From Pontibacter sp. E15-1 (GTDB lineage Bacteria; Bacteroidota; Bacteroidia; Cytophagales; Hymenobacteraceae): a DNA stretch of 64,000 nt. Under the pieces are notes generated by a model. The model was not told the origin of the DNA. It did no database searches and saw only the letters and a list, made by a program, of their open reading frames with translations. Positions 17,034-24,989 of this stretch are shown here, piece after piece. The translations under genes and the position numbers were made by a program. Every line of letters starts with the position of its first letter. The stretch's first letter is position 1. The stretch covers positions 21,988-85,987 of the forward strand of contig NZ_JAKVIR010000027.1 of assembly GCF_022601975.1 (NCBI RefSeq), read 5' to 3'.

Positions 17034-20000
17034 CTAATTTTTGAAGTAGACGTTAAAAACTGTTCCCTCATTTGGCTTGCTTTCAACTTCTACCTTTCCT
17101 TCCAGCATCTCGACCTGGGTTTTAACCAAATGAAGTCCTATGCCCTTGCCTTCAATGCCTTTGTGAAACCGCTTGTACAGACCAAAGATATTGTTCCGCT
17201 GTTTTTCAAGGTCAATACCTGAGCCATTGTCCTGTACGCGGAGACAAATATAGTCGTTTACCCTGAATGTGGTAACCTTAATGACAAGTTTTCTGCTCGG
17301 GCATTTATACTTTACGGCATTAGAGATCAAATTCAGGAGAATGCTGTGCGCATAGCTCCGTACCGTGCGCAGGGTGGGGGCCTCGCTGAAATCCTGCGTT
17401 ATACATACCTCATACGTGTCAATTTCGCCCTTAAGCAGTTCCTGCACATCCTGAAAAAGGCACTCCAACGACACCAACTCGTCTGAATTGCCGATCTGGC
17501 TCCTGATCGTTAAAATATCGTTCAAATCCCGGATCGTGGTATCCAGGAGCCGGGCAGACTTGATCATGTTGTCTATCACCTTTTGATTGATAGGCGAGCC
17601 AAGATCATTGCGGTTATAGATAGAGGTGAGGCCCAGCATGTTGGCAATCGGGGCCCTGAGGTTATGCGACACGATATAGGCGAACTGCTGCAGGTTCTGG
17701 TTTTGCTTCTGCAGTTGCTGGGAGAGGACCAACTGCCGGGCCTCTGTCTCCTTGTACGCCGTCATGTCGGAGGCCGACCCGTAGATACGAACCACTTCCC
17801 CGAGGTGGTTCTTGCCCGGCGACAGCCGAAGCAGCAACCAGCGCAACCGGCCATCGCTGTCGAGCATGCGCATCTCAAACTCCTGCGTCATACCCTGCAG
17901 CACCCGGGGGACTATGTGCTGCAGCAGCGGCTTTTTGTCTTCCTGGTGGATAACGTTCAGCCAGTCAGCGGCTTTCCCCAGATAAAACGCTTCCGCGTAT
18001 CCTGTAATCTGGGCGCACTGCGGGCTGATGTAGAGAATGTTAAAATCCGCGTTTGCCGTGAAAATAATCTCAGGGATGTTCTCAATTGTGCTTTGGAGCA
18101 GGTTTCTGGCATCTTTTATTTCCTGCTCTGCCTTTTTGCGCTCCGTGATGTCCTGCACGGTGCCGTAAAGTTTAATCACCCTGCCCTTTTTATCGCACAC
18201 AGCCTCGGCAACCTCGTACAAATGAGCCTCCTTTTCCCCGTCGAGCAGGATGCGGTACTCCAGGTTCAGGAGTTGTTTGCTGTCTATCGTGCGCTGGTGC
18301 GCCTGCTGCACCTTAACCCGGTCTTCCGGATGGATGCAGGAGAACATGTTATGCCTTGTAGGTATGAATTTGCCTTTTTTGAGTCCATATATGGCGAAGG
18401 TGCTGTCTGACCAGGTGAGGACATCCTGGGCGAGGTTATACTCCCAGCTCCCGAGTTTGGCCAGTTGCTGCGCCCGGGCCAGTTGGAGCTCTTTCTGCCT
18501 GATAATCTCGAAGTTTTTCTTCTGCTCCGAAATATCCCGTATGTTCAGGGCAACGCCGAGGGTTGTATGCTCAGGGCTCACTACCGGCTGGTACGTGATT
18601 TCGTGCCAGTAGTCGCCCTGGCCAATCTCATACATCACGGTCTCGCCACGCATCGCCTTGGCATGATTCTCAACAATGTCTGGTAGCTGCGATGGGGCCA
18701 TGAACTCCTTCAAACTCTGCCCGGCCTTCAGCTCTTTCAGCAAGTGCCGGTGCACATCGGCAGCGGCCTCTTTATTGAATGAGAGCACGTTCAGGTTCTC
18801 GTCTAACAGAAAAATGGACTGTAGCGAGCTGTCGAGCAGGGCCCTCAGGTCGGCCTCGTTGCGCTTTAGCTGCTCCTGGGCGTCTTTCTGCGTCGAAATG
18901 TTGATGAACGTGCCGTTCCAGAACACCACACCGTTCTCTTTGGCTGTGGGGAGGCTATGGCCGCGCACCCAGATGTATTTTTTAAGCGTGGGATGCCATA
19001 CCCTGATCTCCTGTTCCCAGGGTATGAGCTTGCGCGAGCTTTCCTGGGTAGCACGCTGCAACTCTACCATATCTGCGGGGTAAACATTTTTGTATAGCAG
19101 CCGCGGGTCGCGGTACACATCCTTCGGAGCCACACCACAAAGCTCCTGCACACCCTCACTGATGTAGTTGAAGCTCACCTTGCCGTCGGCCTCCATCTGG
19201 TACTGAAACACTGCGCCAGGTACGCTGGAGCTTACCTCCCGCAGGAGCATCTCATTCTTTTTGAGTTTCTCCAGGGCATCCTCGCGTTTCTGCACATTCA
19301 CGGCCACAACCAGGCGCGGGTTTGCCTCTTGCTTTCGGGGCAGGCTATGCGACTTGATCTCTACCTTGAACACAGCGCCGTTCTTTCGCCGGTGCAGGTA
19401 GCCGTTGCTGTTCAGGATGGCTAAACTTTCAGATCGTTGCAGTTGTTTCTTCAATCTGGCCTGTTCGGACTCAGGCCGTATGTCGAGCAGCGTCATTTGC
19501 AGAAACTCAGCCTCAGTGTACCCGTATTCTGCCACGGCGGCTTTGTTCACTTCCAGAAAACGAAGGGTCTCCTTGTCGTATACCCACATGGGCAGCGGGT
19601 TTCGGTTGAACAACATCTTATACTCCCGGCGCTGCTGCTGTAGTTCCTCCTCGAGTTTAATCCGCTCGGTAATCTCGACACTGAGCAGCATATTTTCCTG
19701 CCGCAGCCATTTGAGGACCCAGTGAATGATGATAGCACCTCCCACAGCGGCAACCATAGCCAGAATCAGGAGGAAAATCTGCGTGTTTACAGAGGAGTTG
19801 ATGCCCGTGAAGGCCACCTGGACCTTTCGGCCAGCGGCCGCGTTTACCAGCTCGCTGAATTTAATCAGGCGCCGCTCGTGACGCTCATAGCTTGGGTATA
19901 GATAACCTTGGGCAAAAGCCTCAGCCTCCTCCATCCGATGCTGATTGCTCAGGCTAACAAGGCTATCGGCAAGTTTGTAATAAACGACTCGCTCTGCCAC

Positions 20001-20381
20001 CACGTCTCTGAGTAGATCTCTTTCTAAGGGTGAACCGGTTGTGCGCTCCAGGCGGTTTATGACGGACGTGTTACGGTTGTGCTCTCGTTTTATTTTTTTA
20101 TGCAGACGTTGTTTCTCGCTTGCATCACTGGTGTCGATATGCGCCAGCAGCAGGTTCTGGACGTCATCCTGGTTGTGCAAAAGGAAGTTCACCATTTCCA
20201 GCTGGCTTAGGGCCTGCAATACCTCGTAATCATATTTTTGCTGCATTTTTCTGGCTACGCTCAGCGAACTGACGCAGACAACCAGCAACACGAAGGTCAG
20301 ACCCGCGAAAGCAAAGCCGATATAGCGGGCAGTTCGCTCAAAGGTGGTATAACGGGTTTTGTCGTGGTTTGAATGCTGCAT
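17034..20381 (-). CDS. Multi-PAS membrane sensor histidine kinase
   Basis: The 1115-residue protein has TM1 at about 20-43, a helical extracytoplasmic region of about 160 residues (CHASE3-like), TM2 at about 201-222, then five PAS modules (about 254-365, 378-500, 509-620, 637-750 and 757-877) joined by PAC-type ends such as VQDITERKK. The kinase core follows: H-box SHNLRAPIANMLG with His906, N-box NLISNAVKYKC near 1021, G1 DNGSGID at 1051 and G2 GKGIGLHLVK at 1078. It lacks an attached receiver; the response regulator is the next gene, 14 bases on. Five PAS domains suggest several internal cues (redox, light, ligand); the signals are unknown. The upstream 371 bases hold its promoter. Confidence 0.92.
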   Translation of the reverse strand: MQHSNHDKTRYTTFERTARYIGFAFAGLTFVLLVVCVSSLSVARKMQQKYDYEVLQALSQLEMVNFLLHNQDDVQNLLLAHIDTSDASEKQRLHKKIKREHNRNTSVINRLERTTGSPLERDLLRDVVAERVVYYKLADSLVSLSNQHRMEEAEAFAQGYLYPSYERHERRLIKFSELVNAAAGRKVQVAFTGINSSVNTQIFLLILAMVAAVGGAIIIHWVLKWLRQENMLLSVEITERIKLEEELQQQRREYKMLFNRNPLPMWVYDKETLRFLEVNKAAVAEYGYTEAEFLQMTLLDIRPESEQARLKKQLQRSESLAILNSNGYLHRRKNGAVFKVEIKSHSLPRKQEANPRLVVAVNVQKREDALEKLKKNEMLLREVSSSVPGAVFQYQMEADGKVSFNYISEGVQELCGVAPKDVYRDPRLLYKNVYPADMVELQRATQESSRKLIPWEQEIRVWHPTLKKYIWVRGHSLPTAKENGVVFWNGTFINISTQKDAQEQLKRNEADLRALLDSSLQSIFLLDENLNVLSFNKEAAADVHRHLLKELKAGQSLKEFMAPSQLPDIVENHAKAMRGETVMYEIGQGDYWHEITYQPVVSPEHTTLGVALNIRDISEQKKNFEIIRQKELQLARAQQLAKLGSWEYNLAQDVLTWSDSTFAIYGLKKGKFIPTRHNMFSCIHPEDRVKVQQAHQRTIDSKQLLNLEYRILLDGEKEAHLYEVAEAVCDKKGRVIKLYGTVQDITERKKAEQEIKDARNLLQSTIENIPEIIFTANADFNILYISPQCAQITGYAEAFYLGKAADWLNVIHQEDKKPLLQHIVPRVLQGMTQEFEMRMLDSDGRLRWLLLRLSPGKNHLGEVVRIYGSASDMTAYKETEARQLVLSQQLQKQNQNLQQFAYIVSHNLRAPIANMLGLTSIYNRNDLGSPINQKVIDNMIKSARLLDTTIRDLNDILTIRSQIGNSDELVSLECLFQDVQELLKGEIDTYEVCITQDFSEAPTLRTVRSYAHSILLNLISNAVKYKCPSRKLVIKVTTFRVNDYICLRVQDNGSGIDLEKQRNNIFGLYKRFHKGIEGKGIGLHLVKTQVEMLEGKVEVESKPNEGTVFNVYFKN

Positions 20382-20723
20382 ATAGAATGCGGGAAATGCG
20401 AAATGTTTAAGCTACTCAGTATGGTGAAATTACAAGTCTGCATGTATAAGTAAGGAGCGCTTACCTGCCAATCGACTGCTGTTTAAAGTGTGAAATTAGC
20501 TAAAATATTGGCGCGAAACACCTGATAGTCAGATTAAATATAAAATTATTCTGACTGTTGGATGTGAAAATTGTGCAATTCTAAAATAGAATATTATTTA
20601 AACCTAAACGCAGGCTCCCAGTTATCAAAACATCCCATAGGTCAGTTGAAAAGCGCGCCAGATTTATGGGAAACATGTAACTGGCTAAGCGAATTATGTA
20701 ACACATCCGTGTACTCACTTACG
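20382..20723 (+). other. Divergent intergenic region between kinase and copper ATPase
   Basis: No gene is visible. The right edge carries the -7 box of the ATPase gene; no exact box was found for the kinase on the minus strand. No copper-responsive operator could be recognised by eye. Confidence 0.4.
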
Positions 20724-20731
20724 TACCTTTG
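20724..20731 (+). promoter_or_regulatory. Bacteroidota -7 box (TACCTTTG) for the copper ATPase gene
   Basis: An exact TAnnTTTG match lies 22 bases before ATG 20753, giving a leader of about 15 nt and excluding the upstream in-frame codon at 20729 as a start. No clear -33 TTTG. Confidence 0.6.
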
Positions 20732-20752
20732 TATAGAAAATCAAGCAGATGT

Positions 20753-22990
20753 ATGGCAACCTTGACTACAGAAGATAAAGTAAAGAAAAGCACATTTCCG
20801 GTAGAGGGCATGACGTGCGTCTCCTGTGCGGGCAGTATAGAGAGCATGTTACGGGCGCGCGATGGCGTAAAAGAGGCGAACGTGAACTTTGCTGGTAAAA
20901 CGGTGCAGATTGCCTATGCCCCCAAAAAGGTGTCGGAGGCCCAGCTTCGCCAAACCGTGCAGGAGATCGGATTTGATATACTGCTTGAGGGCACCACGCA
21001 GGAAGAACTGGACGAGCGGCAGGCTACAGCCCTTAAAACGCTTCGCCGCAAGACCGTGGTGGCGGGTGCGCTGGCTTTGCCGGTTTTTGTCATGGGTATG
21101 TTCTTTCACGACACGTTTGCCTGGGGCAACTGGGTCATGCTGCTCCTGACGGCGCCTGTACTACTTTGGGCTGGGCAGCGCTTCTTTGTGGGAGCCTGGG
21201 CACAGGCCAGACACTTCCGGGCCAACATGGACACGCTGGTGGCGCTCAGCACGGGTATCGCTTTTCTTTTCAGCCTTTTCAATACCGTTTACCCGCAGTT
21301 TTTCCTCAGCCGTGGCCTAATGCCGCACGTGTACTATGAGGCCGTTGCCGTGATTATCGCCTTTATCCTGCTGGGTAAGTACCTGGAGGAAAATGCCAAA
21401 GACAGGAGTTCCTCCGCCATCAAAAAGCTGATGGGGCTACAGCCAAAAACGGTGCGCGTGGTGCGGGGCGATGCCGAGATGGAACTGAAAATAGAAGACG
21501 TGCAGCTGGGCGACAAGGTGCTGTTGCTCCCCGGCGAGCGTGTGCCCGTGGACGGTGAGGTAGCCACTGGCACCACCTATGTGGATGAAAGCATGTTGAG
21601 TGGAGAGCCGCTACCGGTTAAAAAGCAACCCGGCGACATGCTGTTTGCCGGAACCATCAACCAAAAAGGGAGTCTACAGCTTGTGGCCCTTAAAACAGGC
21701 GGCGAAACCATGCTGGCCCATATTATACGTATGGTGCAGGAAGCCCAGGGCAGCAAGGCCCCGGTCCAGAAGCTGGTAGACAAGGTGGCGGGGATCTTTG
21801 TGCCGGTCGTGCTGGCCATCGCGGTGCTCACGCTGGTGGTATGGCTGGTTTTTGGCGGGCAGGCGTATCTGTCGGAAGCGCTCTTGTCCACTATATCGGT
21901 GCTGGTGATTGCCTGTCCCTGCGCCCTTGGGCTGGCAACCCCGACTGCGATTATGGTAGGTGTGGGGCGTGGAGCTGAGAATGGCATCCTGATAAAAGAC
22001 GCCGAGAGCCTGGAGCGGGCGCATCATGTGGATGTAGTGGTTCTGGATAAGACCGGTACGATCACGCTGGGCAAGCCCTCTGTTACCGATGTGGTATGGG
22101 CAGACCACCAGGCGGCCCATGCGCAACTGGAAAAGCTGTTCTTTTCATTGGAGGCGCAATCAGAGCATCCGGTGGCGCAGGCAATCTATGTATACTATAA
22201 AGAGAAGGGGTATCAGGCCATACAGCCGGACTATTTTAACAGTCTGACAGGGGTAGGCGTAGAAGCTGATTTTGAGGGCAAGCGCTACTATGCGGGCAAC
22301 GAAAAGCTGTTACGCCAAGTGGGCATACAGGTGGAAGAGCACTTGCTACAGACGGCAAGGCAGCTGCAGGAAGATGCCAAAACCGTTATTTTCTTTGCCG
22401 ATGACACGCAGGCCCTGGCCGTGTTTGCCGTAAGCGACCCCATAAAACCCGAGGCAGCGGCTGGAATCAAAGCCATGCAAGCGGCTGGGCTGGAGGTATA
22501 CATGCTGACAGGTGACAACCGGCAGACGGCTGCCGCCGTGGCACGTCAGGTGGGCCTGGAGCATTATCAGGCGGAACTCCTGCCCGACGACAAGGCCAAA
22601 GCCGTGAGTAAACTGCAGGCGGAAGGCAAACGGGTGGCCATGGTAGGCGACGGTATAAATGACGCACAGGCACTTGCCACGGCCGATGTTAGTATCGCGA
22701 TGGGCCAGGGGACCGATGTTGCGATGGATGTGGCCGGGATCACGCTCATGCGCTCAGACCTAAGGCAGGTGGCCAATGCCATAAAGTTGTCCAAGGCCAC
22801 AGTAAACACCATCCGGCAGAACCTTTTCTGGGCCTTTTTCTATAATGTGATCTGTATACCAATTGCTGCCGGGCTTTTATATCCCTTCACCGGGTTTTTG
22901 CTGAGCCCAATGATTGCAGGAGCAGCGATGGCTTTAAGCTCCGTATCAGTGGTGGGCAACAGCCTTCGGCTGCGGGCAAAAAAGCTCTAA
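20753..22990 (+). CDS. copA: Copper-translocating P1B-type ATPase (CopA family)
   Basis: The 745-residue protein starts with one HMA metal-binding domain (GMTCVSCAG, CxxC at about residues 22-25), followed by paired membrane helices, the actuator loop (SGEPLPV), the ion-path motif CPC in VIACPCALGLATPTA, the phosphorylation motif DKTGTIT, the ATP-binding HP motif region (SEHPVAQAI) and the hinge GDGINDAQALA. The CPC motif and single CxxC-type HMA domain match Cu(I)-exporting P1B-1 pumps of the inner membrane, which push copper to the periplasm using ATP. Ag(I) may also be moved. A small HMA protein gene follows 39 bases later, the usual pairing of pump and metallochaperone. No copper-sensing regulator gene is adjacent. 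Confidence 0.92.
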   Translation: MATLTTEDKVKKSTFPVEGMTCVSCAGSIESMLRARDGVKEANVNFAGKTVQIAYAPKKVSEAQLRQTVQEIGFDILLEGTTQEELDERQATALKTLRRKTVVAGALALPVFVMGMFFHDTFAWGNWVMLLLTAPVLLWAGQRFFVGAWAQARHFRANMDTLVALSTGIAFLFSLFNTVYPQFFLSRGLMPHVYYEAVAVIIAFILLGKYLEENAKDRSSSAIKKLMGLQPKTVRVVRGDAEMELKIEDVQLGDKVLLLPGERVPVDGEVATGTTYVDESMLSGEPLPVKKQPGDMLFAGTINQKGSLQLVALKTGGETMLAHIIRMVQEAQGSKAPVQKLVDKVAGIFVPVVLAIAVLTLVVWLVFGGQAYLSEALLSTISVLVIACPCALGLATPTAIMVGVGRGAENGILIKDAESLERAHHVDVVVLDKTGTITLGKPSVTDVVWADHQAAHAQLEKLFFSLEAQSEHPVAQAIYVYYKEKGYQAIQPDYFNSLTGVGVEADFEGKRYYAGNEKLLRQVGIQVEEHLLQTARQLQEDAKTVIFFADDTQALAVFAVSDPIKPEAAAGIKAMQAAGLEVYMLTGDNRQTAAAVARQVGLEHYQAELLPDDKAKAVSKLQAEGKRVAMVGDGINDAQALATADVSIAMGQGTDVAMDVAGITLMRSDLRQVANAIKLSKATVNTIRQNLFWAFFYNVICIPIAAGLLYPFTGFLLSPMIAGAAMALSSVSVVGNSLRLRAKKL

Positions 22991-23029
22991 TGTTTAAATA
23001 AATTGTTTAGTTTAATAATTATGTTAAAT

Positions 23030-23242
23030 ATGGAAACCTACAAATTTAAAACAACCATTAATTGCGGAAGCTGTGTTCGGGCTGTAACGCCCCATCTTGA
23101 AGGACTTCAGGGGGTAGAAGAATGGCAAGTGGACACCGCAAACGCAGACAAAGTGCTCGAGGTGAAAACCGATTCCCTTGATGCGCAAGCCATTCAGCGT
23201 GCTGTGGAGAAAGCCGGGTTCAAGGCAGAGCAGATCGCTTAA
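23030..23242 (+). CDS. Small HMA-domain protein, CopZ-like metallochaperone
   Basis: The 70-residue product (METYKFKTTINCGSC onwards) is a single ferredoxin-like HMA domain with a Cys-x2-Cys pair (NCGSC). The residues before the pair are IN instead of the usual MT of copper chaperones, so metal binding may differ. It should carry Cu(I) in the cytosol to the ATPase encoded just upstream. ATG 23030 gives the canonical domain start; ATG 23021 would add three residues. A strong terminator lies 27 bases after the stop, closing the copper operon. Confidence 0.8.
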   Translation: METYKFKTTINCGSCVRAVTPHLEGLQGVEEWQVDTANADKVLEVKTDSLDAQAIQRAVEKAGFKAEQIA

Positions 23243-23268
23243 TGCTATTGTCTGAAATTTATATATTA

Positions 23269-23307
23269 AGAGTGGCCAGCAATTCAATCTGCTGGCCACT
23301 CTCTTTT
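23269..23307. terminator. Bidirectional intrinsic terminator after the copper operon
   Basis: A perfect 13-bp stem (23269-23281 with 23290-23302) and an 8-base loop are followed by CTTTTT. It sits between convergent genes. Confidence 0.85.
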
Positions 23308-23362
23308 TATAAGAATTAAACACGCAATGTTTCAGCGTGCAAAGCAAGCTGTCTTCACTACC

Positions 23363-23728
23363 CTACAGTGCCTTTTCAGAAGGGTGTTTAGTTACCTTGG
23401 CCAACACTATATAGACCATGAAAGACAGACTGCACAGGAATAGCCCCAGCGACTCCCGGGCCTCCTCAATGTTATTGATATCGCCGGCCCCAATGCTCAC
23501 GCCCTCAAACCGGGCTGGCCACATATAGATCCCTCCTGCTATATAAACAGCCGCTGCCAGTAAAAATATCGATTGCCTTGGTGTTCGGAAGGCGGCCATA
23601 AAATTCAGCGCCGCGGCTATCCCATAAATCGTCATCCAAATCGCAGGGTCCGGATCGTTATACTGCATCACTACAAAGGTGAGGAACAGCACTCCGAAAA
23701 ATATTCCAACTATCTTTTTAAGCAGCAT
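23363..23728 (-). CDS. TMEM220-like small membrane protein
   Basis: The 121-residue product has about four hydrophobic helices (roughly 6-21, 30-48, 54-70 and 95-111). The loop MQYNDPDPAIWMTIYG matches the signature of the transmembrane 220 family (QYNDPDP). Biochemical function is not established for the family. It lies alone between the copper operon and the T9SS module and converges with the former. Confidence 0.72.
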   Translation of the reverse strand: MLLKKIVGIFFGVLFLTFVVMQYNDPDPAIWMTIYGIAAALNFMAAFRTPRQSIFLLAAAVYIAGGIYMWPARFEGVSIGAGDINNIEEARESLGLFLCSLSFMVYIVLAKVTKHPSEKAL

Positions 23729-23904
23729 ATGGCAATCAGTTTGTATAAGTCACATCGTGTTTAATGAGCGGTTCGCCGCGCTCTGGCAATCGCCACGCGC
23801 AATCATTTCTGGCCGTAAGCTTAGGGTATACCCTTAGCCCATCCTTATGTTATTGCCCCTATCCCTCTCGGGTCTCAGCATTTGGCATTGGCAGTAAATA
23901 AAAG

Positions 23905-23930
23905 AGGCAACTAAAATAGCTGCCTTTTTT
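23905..23930 (-). terminator. Short hairpin terminator of the left PorP/SprF operon
   Basis: AGGCAACTA and TAGCTGCCT form a 9-bp stem (one G-U type mismatch) flanked by A/T runs, about 30 bases past the PorP stop on the minus strand. Confidence 0.55.
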
Positions 23931-23959
23931 ATAATCTAAAACTAAACCAACTTTAATAT

Positions 23960-24982
23960 TTACCAGGCCCAACGGGGGCAGATGACTTTTCGGGTGTTGC
24001 GTATCTTGAAGCCCAGGACTACCTCGTGACTTCCGGCATGGGTGCTGCCCAGTGCAGAGGTTCCCGCATCGTACGAGTATGCCAGGTCAAGCAGGGGGCT
24101 GATGTTTAGCCCGGCCATGGCCGCCACAGATTCCTGGTGGCGGTAAGTTGCCGCAACCCAGAGGCGGCTGTTGAATAGGGCCTTCACGGTGGCATCCACG
24201 GATACAGGGCTGGGCTGGGCCATCTTCACCATCACGGAAGGCACCAGCGTTACGTCCGGCGTCAGGTCAAAGCGATAACCGCCCGTCACGAAGTAATGCT
24301 TTTGCAGCTCACCCTTGTTGTTTTCGGCAGAACCGGTATAAATAAGGTCCCGTTTGCTGGGCACGAGTTGCGCGCCGGACATCCCCACATAAAACTGCTC
24401 TGAATACAGCCAAATCCCCATGTTTAAGTCAAACTTCACTTCGTTGACCCGGCCATCCACCACGGCGGGGTCATTGGTCTTGGCGGTGGTCACGTACGAA
24501 GGGTCCAGGCTGTACTGGATAATGCCCGGTGCCACCCCGGCCGCGATGCGCAGGTTTCGGGTAATAGGCTGATGGTAGGCATAGCTCAACGAAAACGTGC
24601 CGCGCTTCAGTGGGCCCGTCCGCGTGGACATGGCCATACCCCCCAAGCCATGGTGCGGCCGCACGCGGCGGTAGATGTTCGTTTTCTTGGTGGTCGCCTC
24701 CTTCGGCCGCTCCCCTGAGTTGGAAACGCCCCTGTAGGAGGAGGACATGTCCTTGTTAAGGGGCATCTGTACCGTGAGGTAGTAAGATTCGGGGGCGCCC
24801 TCCAGCCCTGACCACTGGTGCCGGGTGCCGAGCTTTACATCCGCATAGTCTTCAATGCCCGTAAGGGCGGGGTTGAGCAGGTAATTGTTGAGGGTATACT
24901 GCGTATACTGCGGCTTCTGCTGTGCCATCGCCTGGCCAACTGTCAGCAGCACACACACACCGAAGGCTAAAAGTCTGTTCAT
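23960..24982 (-). CDS. PorP/SprF-family type IX secretion outer-membrane protein
   Basis: The 340-residue product has a signal peptide (MNRLLAFGVCVLLTVGQAMAQ) and then the PorP/SprF signature start: QKPQYTQYTLNNYLLNPALTG, with NPA and TGxxD elements, a Trp-containing GTRHQWSGLEGAP segment, and a C-terminal half of alternating beta strands. Family members are outer-membrane beta-barrels that attach or help surface-localise T9SS cargo carrying type B CTDs. It begins 7 bases after the end of the giant type B CTD gene on the same strand, so the two form an operon and this is presumably its dedicated partner. A second copy of this arrangement is at 44909-50953. Confidence 0.88.
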   Translation of the reverse strand: MNRLLAFGVCVLLTVGQAMAQQKPQYTQYTLNNYLLNPALTGIEDYADVKLGTRHQWSGLEGAPESYYLTVQMPLNKDMSSSYRGVSNSGERPKEATTKKTNIYRRVRPHHGLGGMAMSTRTGPLKRGTFSLSYAYHQPITRNLRIAAGVAPGIIQYSLDPSYVTTAKTNDPAVVDGRVNEVKFDLNMGIWLYSEQFYVGMSGAQLVPSKRDLIYTGSAENNKGELQKHYFVTGGYRFDLTPDVTLVPSVMVKMAQPSPVSVDATVKALFNSRLWVAATYRHQESVAAMAGLNISPLLDLAYSYDAGTSALGSTHAGSHEVVLGFKIRNTRKVICPRWAW

Positions 24983-24989
24983 CCTATAC

